Position numbers and translations under genes: made by a program. A model generated the notes under the pieces. That model had not been told where the DNA came from. It saw nothing but the letters and a program-made list of their open reading frames with translations, and searched no databases. From Coprobacter fastidiosus (lineage in GTDB: Bacteria; Bacteroidota; Bacteroidia; Bacteroidales; Coprobacteraceae), in NCBI RefSeq assembly GCF_030296935.1, contig NZ_AP028032.1, positions 2,790,001 to 2,854,000 on the forward strand: a stretch of DNA of 64,000 bases, written 5' to 3'. Positions within the stretch are counted from its first letter, which is position 1, and every line of letters begins with the position of its first letter. Shown here piece by piece: positions 17,735 through 25,700 of this stretch.

Positions 17735-18925
17735 ATGGTGTGGAAACTCTTGAGACGGCATCTGAGCATAGTCCAATTTGTAGGATTCTTTTTGGCAAAC
17801 CTTTTAGGTATGTTCATTGTGCTTCTCAGCATTCAGTTTTATCAAGATGTGAAGCCTCTTTTTTCACAAGAAGACGGTCTTATGAAAAAAGAGTATATGA
17901 TCTTGTCCAAGCGGGTCAGTACGTTGGGTTCTCTTGTAAAAAAGAGTTCGGGCTTCACTTCGGAAGATGTTGACGAAATTAAGAACCAGCCTTTTGTGAA
18001 AAATGTCGGAGCTTTTACTCCGGGACATTTTAATGTATCTGCGGGAGTCTCGATGGCCGGAGGCATGGGGATGAGTACACAGATGTTTTTCGAGTCAGTT
18101 CCCGATGCCTATATTGATGTAAAATTTGCCGATTGGCGTTTTGATGAGCGGTCAGATTTTCTTCCGATAATCCTTCCTCGTAATTATTTGAATTTATATA
18201 ATTTCGGATTTGCCCAGTCTCGGAATCTTCCGCAACTTTCCGAAGGGGTGTTGGGTTTGGTCAATGTGGATATCCATATTTCGGGAAATGGAAAAAGCAG
18301 ATCTTTTAAAGGGAACATCGTTGGTTTTTCCAATCGACTTAATACGATTTTAGTGCCGGACAGATTTATGCAATGGGCAAATGGAGAGTTCGGAAACAGA
18401 GAAGTGAAAGATCCTTCTCGCTTGATAGTGGAAGTCGGTAATCCGTCTGACGAGCGAATTGTGACTTTTTTACAAAAGAAGGGTTATGAAACCGAAGGCG
18501 GAAATCTGGATGCCGGAAAAGCTACTTATTTTCTCAAGATCGTCACGGGGCTGGTCATTGCAATCGGTCTGTTGATTACGGCATTGTCATTTTTTATTTT
18601 GATGCTGAGTATTTATTTGCTGTTGCAGAAGAATACACGGAAATTGCAAAACCTGTTATTGATCGGTTATACTCCTGCACAAATATCCCGTCCTTATAGG
18701 ATGCTTACGATAATGCTGAATTTGTCGGTTTTTCTTTTTTCGTTGCTTGCCGTGTGGGGAAGTAGGGGATATTATACCGACTTGCTTTCCCGTATGTGGC
18801 CCGGATATGAGCCGGGATCGTTTTTGCCGACCGTCTTTATCGGGTGCGCTCTTTTATTGGCCGTATCGTTTTTTAATTGCCGTGCAATATATCGAAAGGT
18901 CATGAGCTTGTGGCGGATAAAATAA
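17735..18925 (+). CDS. FtsX/MacB-like ABC transporter permease
   Basis: This is a 396-residue membrane protein. One N-terminal membrane segment (about 14-36) is followed by a periplasmic domain of roughly 230 residues. Three C-terminal segments then lie at about 270-298, 320-345 and 365-385, the FtsX-like fold. The last cytoplasmic loop NTRKLQNLLLIGYTPAQI resembles the coupling region of LolC/MacB permeases. It follows its ATPase after 49 bases and converges with cca, separated by only 14 bases with no obvious terminator. The substrate is unknown; the upstream DUF4836 lipoprotein is a likely partner. Confidence 0.85.
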   Translation: MVWKLLRRHLSIVQFVGFFLANLLGMFIVLLSIQFYQDVKPLFSQEDGLMKKEYMILSKRVSTLGSLVKKSSGFTSEDVDEIKNQPFVKNVGAFTPGHFNVSAGVSMAGGMGMSTQMFFESVPDAYIDVKFADWRFDERSDFLPIILPRNYLNLYNFGFAQSRNLPQLSEGVLGLVNVDIHISGNGKSRSFKGNIVGFSNRLNTILVPDRFMQWANGEFGNREVKDPSRLIVEVGNPSDERIVTFLQKKGYETEGGNLDAGKATYFLKIVTGLVIAIGLLITALSFFILMLSIYLLLQKNTRKLQNLLLIGYTPAQISRPYRMLTIMLNLSVFLFSLLAVWGSRGYYTDLLSRMWPGYEPGSFLPTVFIGCALLLAVSFFNCRAIYRKVMSLWRIK

Positions 18926-18939
18926 TGATTTCAGGGTGT

Positions 18940-20370
18940 TTATTTTGTTGGTTTCAGACCTTTGGAAGCGGCAAAGTCGAGCATGAAGCGAAAAGCGGCA
19001 TCCCTTTCGTTCGGGATAATACCATCGAGAATAGCGTCTTTGATGGCGCTTTTTATATCTCCGACCTCCCGGCAAGGTGTCAATCCGAAAATATCCATGA
19101 TCTCTTCACCGCTGATCGGGGGCTGCATATTTCTTATTCGATCTTTTTCCTCTATCTCTTTCAGTTTACCTCGTACCAGTGTGAAATTGTCTAAGAATTT
19201 TTTTACTTTTTCTTGATTTTTAGATGTAATATCCGCTTCACAAAGGGTCATGAGCTCCTCTATATCGTTACCGGCGTCGAATAATAGACGCCGAACGGCA
19301 GAATCGGTAACTTCTTCTTCGGCCAATACAATAGGACGCATGTGCAAGTCGACCATTTTCTGGACAAATTTCATTTTGTCGTTCAATGGCAGTTTCATAC
19401 GTCGGAAAATACCCGGAATCATTTTGTAACCGATAAAATTATGGTTATGAAAAGTCCATCCTGATTTTTTGTCGTACCGTTTTGTTACCGGTTTGGCAAT
19501 ATCATGTAATATGGCGGCCCAGCGTAGCCATAAATTATTACTTTTCTTTGCAACATTGTCCAGAACGGTCAGTGTGTGATAGAAATTATCTTTATGTCCC
19601 CGACCGTCGATGGTTTCTATTCCTTTGAGCGCATTCAGCTCGGGGAAAATTAAGGGCAATAGTTTCGATTTGTCCAGTAATATAAAACCCGTAGAGGGTT
19701 TTGAAGATGTTACGATCTTATTTAGCTCATCGATGATTCGTTCTTTTGAAATGATCTCTATACGTTTACGGTTTCGCTCTATTGCAGCGAAAGTTTCTTT
19801 TTCGATAGAGAATTCTAATTGGGTGGCGAATCGTATGGCCCGCATCATGCGTAACGGATCGTCACTGAATGTAATATCCGGATCTAAAGGCGTGCGGATA
19901 ATACCTGCTTTCAGATCTTCCATTCCATTAAACGGATCGATCAACTCTCCGAAATGTTCTTTATTCAAGCAAATCGCTAATGCGTTTATTGTGAAATCCC
20001 TACGGTTTTGATCATCGCAAAGAGTACCGTCCTCTACGATCGGTTTGCGTGAATCATGGGTGTAAGACTCACGGCGAGCTCCGACAAATTCTACTTCGAT
20101 ATCTTTGTACTTGACTTGTGCCGTACCGAAGTTTTTAAATACCGATAGTCGAGCCGACTTTCCCAATTTCTCGGCGAAAGTCGTTGCCAATTCGATACCG
20201 CTTCCTACGGTAACGATATCGATATCTTTCGAATCCCTTTCCAGAAAAATATCACGAACATATCCTCCGATAACATAGCAAGGGAGGTTCATCTCGTCTG
20301 CGGTCTCGGAAATCTTCGGGAAAATAAAATGGCTCAAATGTTTTTTTTGCAGGGCAATGTCAAGTAACAT
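18940..20370 (-). CDS. cca: CCA tRNA nucleotidyltransferase with HD domain
   Basis: This enzyme adds or repairs the 3' CCA of tRNAs. It has 476 residues. The N-terminal class II nucleotidyltransferase head has IGGYVRDIFLERDSKDIDIV (GGxVRD and the DxD metal site) at about 33-52. RRDFTINAL and the DDPLRMMRAIRFATQ neck motif follow. A C-terminal HD domain contains RWAAILHDIAKPVT. The gene lies next to a tRNA-Asp gene that lacks an encoded CCA, which fits the need for this enzyme. A TATTTTTG-like box on the minus strand lies about 30 bases upstream. Confidence 0.95.
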   Translation of the reverse strand: MLLDIALQKKHLSHFIFPKISETADEMNLPCYVIGGYVRDIFLERDSKDIDIVTVGSGIELATTFAEKLGKSARLSVFKNFGTAQVKYKDIEVEFVGARRESYTHDSRKPIVEDGTLCDDQNRRDFTINALAICLNKEHFGELIDPFNGMEDLKAGIIRTPLDPDITFSDDPLRMMRAIRFATQLEFSIEKETFAAIERNRKRIEIISKERIIDELNKIVTSSKPSTGFILLDKSKLLPLIFPELNALKGIETIDGRGHKDNFYHTLTVLDNVAKKSNNLWLRWAAILHDIAKPVTKRYDKKSGWTFHNHNFIGYKMIPGIFRRMKLPLNDKMKFVQKMVDLHMRPIVLAEEEVTDSAVRRLLFDAGNDIEELMTLCEADITSKNQEKVKKFLDNFTLVRGKLKEIEEKDRIRNMQPPISGEEIMDIFGLTPCREVGDIKSAIKDAILDGIIPNERDAAFRFMLDFAASKGLKPTK

Positions 20371-20430
20371 CTTTATTAAGAATCTGATTTTTCGATTGCA
20401 AAAATAGCTATTTTTATCGATCTGCCGAAA

Positions 20431-20577
20431 AGCCTTCTGATTTATTCTCGTTTGCTCTGATGTCGAGGATATTCGTTGCGACCGAAGAGACAGGGTAAAA
20501 GGTCTCTTGTTATTATGAAATTAAGGCTGAGTATTTCTTAATAAATCTTTTTGTTGAAAAATTTAGACGCCTCTAAG
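20431..20577 (-). repeat. Degenerate copy of the dispersed repeat
   Basis: The left end GAAAAATTTAGACGCCTCTAAG (20556-20577) resembles the ends of the copies at 52624 and 54863. The other side GCCTTCTGATTTATTCTCG resembles their right end. The core is only weakly alike, so this is a decayed copy or two solo ends. It fills much of the 365-base gap between cca and tRNA-Asp. Confidence 0.4.
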
Positions 20578-20664
20578 CTTCTGTAAACTTATCGGTTATG
20601 AGTTGAACTATAGAATTGTCGCTTTATTAAAGGAATTATGAAGGTAAAAATTTTCATTAAACTA

Positions 20665-20694
20665 TTGCAGAATAAAAAAAAGTATCTATCTTTG
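20665..20694 (+). promoter_or_regulatory. tRNA-Asp promoter
   Basis: TTG at 20665-20667, 19 bases, then TATCTTTG at 20687-20694. The mature tRNA begins about 42 bases further on. Confidence 0.65.
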
Positions 20695-20735
20695 CAAACG
20701 CAAAAGGGAACAGGAGAGTTCCTTATGACAAAAAT

Positions 20736-20809
20736 GGTGCGGTAGTTCAGCTGGTTAGAATACATGCCTGTCACGCATGGGGTCGCGGGTTCGAGTCCCG
20801 TCCGCACCG
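20736..20809 (+). tRNA. tRNA-Asp (anticodon GTC)
   Basis: A full cloverleaf is visible: acceptor GGTGCGG/CCGCACC, D-arm around AGCTGGTTAGAAT, anticodon stem CATGC/GCATG with loop CTGTCAC (anticodon GTC at 20770-20772), T-arm GCGGG-TTCGAGT-CCCGT and discriminator G at 20809. CCA is not encoded; the next bases are CGAAAG. A terminator follows. The AT-rich abiH patch begins right downstream, so this tRNA may have served as an integration neighbour. Confidence 0.97.
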
Positions 20810-20821
20810 CGAAAGAAAAAG

Positions 20822-20852
20822 CTCTGATTCTGTAGAGAGTCAGAGTTTTTTT
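20822..20852 (+). terminator. Terminator after tRNA-Asp
   Basis: CTCTGATTCT and AGAGTCAGAG form a 10-bp stem with one T-G pair and a GTAG loop, followed by seven T. Confidence 0.85.
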
Positions 20853-20884
20853 ATAATAAAGTTGAATATATTTTTTAGGAGTGG

Positions 20885-22018
20885 TTATTTGATTTTCTGT
20901 TCCTTTTGTGGTAATGGTTTGCAAAACTCTTTGTTGACAACCCTATCTCTCATTAATTTCATATTGGTGAAATTTCTACTTATATTTTGAACAATTTCCA
21001 GATAATTGTCCGATCCATTAGCCTTTTGGTAGTAGAAAGGTTTTATAGATATACAATTTTTGTGTTCGAATAATGTGTTAAGTAATGTTCGGTCTGAATT
21101 TCCGCAAGAGTGCCCCATGATATATACTTGGTATGGGGTATGTTCGATAAACTCAAGGAGTTTCCGGTAACGGTCAGATTCTAAGTATCGTATTGATTTG
21201 ATGTTTTTTAAAAAAGTATTATCGTTAAGTTTGAGTAGATCTTTATAATCGTCATCTAATTCATCTCCGTAGCCGAAAATTATACTTTGAGGATGTGTTA
21301 GTTCTCCGTGAATGTGATTTATAATGAAATTTGAAGTCGAGCTAGTGTTGATATCTGCAGTTTTTGTATAGTTGAAATTCAAGAGCATTATTTGACTTGG
21401 TTTACATTCATTCAGTTTTATATCTTGCGACTCTTTATAAAACTTAGAAGCCCCTTCGATAGAAATGTCTTTTGCATCAAAAGGTTCGGTAATTATATTT
21501 TCTATTTCAGGATAAATATTATTGTTATTATTTAATTGATTATTTTGAATTTCGACTAAGTATTCTATTAGCAATGATTTGATGAGTTCTAATTCGCTAT
21601 TTAATTTTTCAGGAGTATCGTATCCTTGGGGACATTCATTTTGAGCAAATGATCTCAAAATGTTGTAAAATTCGTTTTCTATATCCACCCATCCTTTAGT
21701 GTCGATGGACCGACACACTTTTTCCATAAAAGGAGTCTGTTTAACTATATAATAATTAGGTTTATTTTTTATACAATCGATAACATTTTTTCCTTTTGGC
21801 GGATTTAAAATTGATATTTCCCTCTGAATAAAATTATTCCATTTAAAAAACTCGTCTCTTAACGTGAACGAGCACAATTCGTCGGATTCCGTATTTTTGA
21901 AGCTTTTTCTTAATGTCTTAAACCATCGTTCCCAATACCAATCGATAAAATCTTTGTATCTGGTCGGAAGTCCGTGTGCTAAATCAAAACCATTGCCTAT
22001 GAGGATTATTCTGTTCAT
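20885..22018 (-). CDS. AbiH-type bacteriophage abortive infection protein
   Basis: The 377-residue protein starts MNRIILIGNGFDLAHGLPT, the hallmark of the AbiH family (GNGFDLAHGLPTxYxDF). A second conserved region lies near the end, YIMGHSCGNSDRTLL, preceded by the conserved LNFNYTKT segment. AbiH was defined as a lactococcal phage-abortive-infection protein; its mechanism is not settled. There is no signal peptide or membrane segment. The gene lies 23 bases downstream of a broken hsdM tail and next to tRNA-Asp. The patch looks more AT-rich than the neighbours, with runs of Asn and Lys codons, which suggests horizontal transfer. Confidence 0.82.
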   Translation of the reverse strand: MNRIILIGNGFDLAHGLPTRYKDFIDWYWERWFKTLRKSFKNTESDELCSFTLRDEFFKWNNFIQREISILNPPKGKNVIDCIKNKPNYYIVKQTPFMEKVCRSIDTKGWVDIENEFYNILRSFAQNECPQGYDTPEKLNSELELIKSLLIEYLVEIQNNQLNNNNNIYPEIENIITEPFDAKDISIEGASKFYKESQDIKLNECKPSQIMLLNFNYTKTADINTSSTSNFIINHIHGELTHPQSIIFGYGDELDDDYKDLLKLNDNTFLKNIKSIRYLESDRYRKLLEFIEHTPYQVYIMGHSCGNSDRTLLNTLFEHKNCISIKPFYYQKANGSDNYLEIVQNISRNFTNMKLMRDRVVNKEFCKPLPQKEQKIK

Positions 22019-22041
22019 CTTTGTTCACGTCATTATTGCAT

Positions 22042-22307
22042 TTATTGAATCGGAGGTAGTCCCAGTTCTTCTAAAAAACGATTATGTTTGGCTTTGGCAA
22101 TCTTAATATCTTCTTCTATTTTTTTAGTTGTTTGTGAACTTCAGCCAAGTTAACGGGGATTTCTTCTTTGGCTATACTTACGTAACGAGATATATTCAGA
22201 TTATAGTCATTATCAATGATCTCACACATAGAGACAGAACGAGAGTAACGTTCTGTTTCTTTTCTGTATTGGTAAGTTTCTACAATTCCATATCTATTTG
22301 ATTCCAT
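22042..22307 (-). pseudogene. Remnant of type I restriction methyltransferase HsdM (C-terminus, frameshifted)
   Basis: Reading from 22307, IVETYQYRKETERYSRSV and NDYNLNISRYV match the end of HsdM, the methylase subunit of type I restriction systems. The frame stops at 22117 after QLKK. In the +1 frame the expected tail continues at once (KIEEDIKIAKAKHNRFLEEL, then GLPPI) and ends at TAA 22044-22042. The shift falls in a run of seven A, where eight would restore one frame. The upstream methylase domain is absent: an in-frame stop lies about 40 bases before 22307. It is therefore a short, doubly broken leftover just ahead of abiH. Confidence 0.75.
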
Positions 22308-22336
22308 GTTTGTCAGCCATTTTTTTGTTTTGGGGG

Positions 22337-22570
22337 TTATACATTAGTTTTATCTTTGTTTACAAAGATATAAAATGCTGCATTATATAATAAGTAGAGA
22401 ATAAGAAAAACTCTTTCTTTTTGTTCGGAATTACTCAAATAATAATTTATTATATTAGCGCTGTTGAGTAGTAAGACAAAAATATACACTCGAAAAAACT
22501 CTCTAATATGATCTGTGTAAAATCGGATAGTTTCTAATTTTTTCGATAAGAAATTATATATCCCGGACAT
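22337..22570 (-). CDS. Small two-pass membrane protein, unknown
   Basis: I do not recognise this 77-residue product. It has two hydrophobic stretches (about 27-46 and 53-70) separated by a short polar loop with SNSEQKER, and a basic N-terminus, so a small two-pass membrane protein is plausible. It lies upstream of the hsdM remnant and abiH on the same strand in AT-rich sequence. It could belong to the same acquired patch. No homology or ribosome-binding evidence supports it beyond the open frame and composition. Confidence 0.4.
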   Translation of the reverse strand: MSGIYNFLSKKLETIRFYTDHIREFFRVYIFVLLLNSANIINYYLSNSEQKERVFLILYLLYNAAFYIFVNKDKTNV

Positions 22571-22665
22571 TTTCAGACATATATTCGGTAATGAGTAGGA
22601 TAATATAGTTAATGTTTTGTAATTATCTTTTGGCTTTTCTTAATTAACGGTTACCTTTTAGTTAT

Positions 22666-22673
22666 TATATTTG
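22666..22673 (+). promoter_or_regulatory. -7 box of macroglobulin-like gene
   Basis: TATATTTG lies 4 bases before the ATG at 22678, which would place that ATG at the transcription start. The next in-frame ATG (22708) begins a proper signal peptide, so this box decides the start. Confidence 0.55.
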
Positions 22674-22707
22674 TAGTATGACAGATAGGTTAGGAGGGCA
22701 ATGTATT

Positions 22708-25700
22708 ATGAAAAAGTTTATTCTTGTTTTTTTATGGGTAATCGGGGGGATATGCACAGTTTTCTCTCAGGGGATTACGAAAAATGAGGTTGTTGCTATG
22801 CGGAACAAAACGGCGAAACCGCGTACGGCTTTGGTTGAAGCTGATGAGAATTTGAAGAATGCGATACAAGAAGAGAACAATCCTTTGATAGCAAAGTATC
22901 TGCTCGAATATGTGCATTATCAGTTACTGATTTCACGAGATAGTTTCCCTTCGTTGATACGGTTTGCCGAACATTTGAGGGAGTCTTCTACCGATTCGGT
23001 GCAACGTGCCGTGCTCAGCTCTATTGAGGCTCAGATGATCTTTGATTATTATGAGAATACTCGGGGGGTATTGGAGAATGGTGTTCTGACAGATGTAGCT
23101 CCCGATCTTGCGAAGATCGATGAATGGGATAGAGCAGCTTTTGTAAGAAAGATATCCGATCTGTTGCAGTCTTCCGTCAAACCGGCAGAAATTTTACATA
23201 AAACTTCTACTCAGATTTATAAGGAAGCTCTGGATACTGATAAAGATTGGGAAATATTGACCCCAACCATGCTCGACTTTTTGGCGTACCGTGCAATAGA
23301 TATATATGAGGGATTATTGTCGAATCCGGTGCTTCCTCTTATTCTTGAAGAGCCTTTGTTGAAAGAATTGAATATGCCGGCGGCGGATTTTGTAAACTAT
23401 CCGTATTTCCCTGAGAAATATCAGTTGAGACATCAGATAATTGCCGTGTATCAGTTGTTGTTGAGATTTTCCGATCCGGGATCGCCCTCTTACCTTATAG
23501 CTGATTTGAAACGGTTGAAGTTTTTACAGGATAACAACTCCGGGGTTGAATACCCTCAAAAATTAGAGAATCTACTGAATGTTTATAAAGATAGTCCCTA
23601 TTCGGTAGAAATAGCGATAGATTTATTGGATTATTATAGTCGGATATGGAATACATCTCCCGAAACCAAAGCCTATCTGGTAAAGTTATCTGATCGGTTG
23701 ATTTCCCGTTTCCCGGAATATCCCCGTTTGGATTGTCTTAAATCTGAACGAGATCAATTGACGGCGTATAGCTTCAATCTGAATATGGGTCAGGTTTTAT
23801 ATCCGGGAGAACCGCATACACTCTCTTTTGAGTATAAGAATATCAAGCAGCTTTATTTGACGTTGTATCGTACGGAGGGTAATGACAGCATACTGCAATT
23901 TGCAAATACTTTGCATTTGAGTGATACGTTGAGTTTGGCAGATCGTACCGGGAAATGTGTTCTTCCGGCACTGAATAACGGAGAGTATTTCTTGAGATTT
24001 TTTTCGGAAGAGAAAGCTGATCTTGGAAAAATCGGTTTTTATGTTTCCCGCATCTACGCGGCGACTTTAGCTCCGACAGAAAAAGAGACTCTCGTTATCT
24101 TGACTGATTCTAAAAGCGGAAAACCGTTATCCGGGATTCCGGTAAAATTGTTTCGTTCAGATTCTGAGGATTCTTATGTGAATACGGTAAAGGCAGATCG
24201 TTTGGGTTTGGTTCGTTTGGGTGAGAAAGATACGGTAATGTATTTTAAACCCGAAATGAAGAATGATGTTTATTATCCACTTCAGAACTTGAGATACGGA
24301 TATTGGAGCGGTGATGCGGATACGGAACGTGAAATGATTTCTCTCTTTACCGACCGTTCTGTTTATCGTCCCGGACAGACACTTTATTTTTCCGGAATTG
24401 ATTATCGGGTGGGAGAAAAAGTCGGGACAGTCGTGCCTGACGGACGTTATACAGTCGTTCTTTCGGCTCAAGGTAAAGATATTGCTCGTTGTACGGTTCA
24501 AGGCGACTCGTTCGGTTCGTTTACCGGATCTTTCGTGCTTCCTTCGGATATGGTAAACGGATATTGCCGGATTAGGGTAGAAGGTCGTAACGAAAGTTTA
24601 TCTGTACAAGTGTCGGAATATAAAAGACCCACTTTCCGTATTTTATTCGAGCCGGTAAAGGATGCCGTATCTTTAGGGCAGGTGGTCTCGGTTAACGGCA
24701 AAGTCATCAGCTTTTCGGGAGTTCCTGTTTCGGGAGCGGATGTTTCTTATACGGTGCAACGTCTTGCGAACAGTTGGTGGAGAAATAAGGGTGAACAGAT
24801 AGCTCAAGGGGAATTGTTTACGGGAGAAGACGGTGAGTTTACTCTCCGATTTGTTGCTCGGAAAAGCGATAAGGATGTGTTGAAAACCGGAACTTTTTAT
24901 CGATTCAGGATTGATGTGAATGTAACATCTGCTAATGGTGAAACGCAATCTCAATCTTATTGGGTGACGGTGGGAGAAAGTCCATTGTCGGTGCAGATGG
25001 AAGTTCCCGAAATGATTGACAAGAATGCGCCCAATCCGGTCAAGTTCAGGATAACGAATATGGCAGGGATGCCGGTTTCGGTGAAATGTAAGTATATATT
25101 ATATTCGATGTATGGTTTGGAAAATCCTATATCGAAGCATGATATTATAAGTGCCGATTCGTTGAAAGTGCGGATGCAGGTAGAAGAAAAGAGTTTCGTG
25201 TCGGATAATATTCCTGCTTTGGAAAGTTGGAAAAAATTGCCTTCGGGCATATACCGTCTTGTACTTCAGGTGACGGATACTAATGGAAACTTGGTTATCA
25301 GAAATGCCGATTTTGCTTTATATAGTATGCAAGATAAAAAGCCTCCGATAAAAACGTATGAATGGATACCTGAAGATTTGTATCAAGTTTCGGACGGAGA
25401 GTCTGTCGATGTCATATACGGGACTTCTATCAAGCAGGCATACGTTTTGTATAATTTATATGATGGATTTCGGTTGGTAGACTCCCGGAGAGTAAAAATA
25501 TCGGATAAAAATTACCGATTCCCTGTTTTATATAAACCGGAATATGGTGATCGTCTTAAGCTTTTCGTATCTTTTATAAAAGAAGGATGTTCTTATAACT
25601 CTGTGATAAATATACATCGGAAAAAGCCGGATATGAAATTGTCGATAACGACTTCTACTTTCCGGGACAGAACAGTTCCGGGCAGTCAAGAGTCTTGGAG

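Noticed and set aside
20736-22680. Attachment-site duplication of the tRNA-Asp 3' end
   Set aside because: I looked for a repeat of TCGAGTCCCGTCCGCACC near the far side of the abiH patch and saw none, so integration at the tRNA is not shown.
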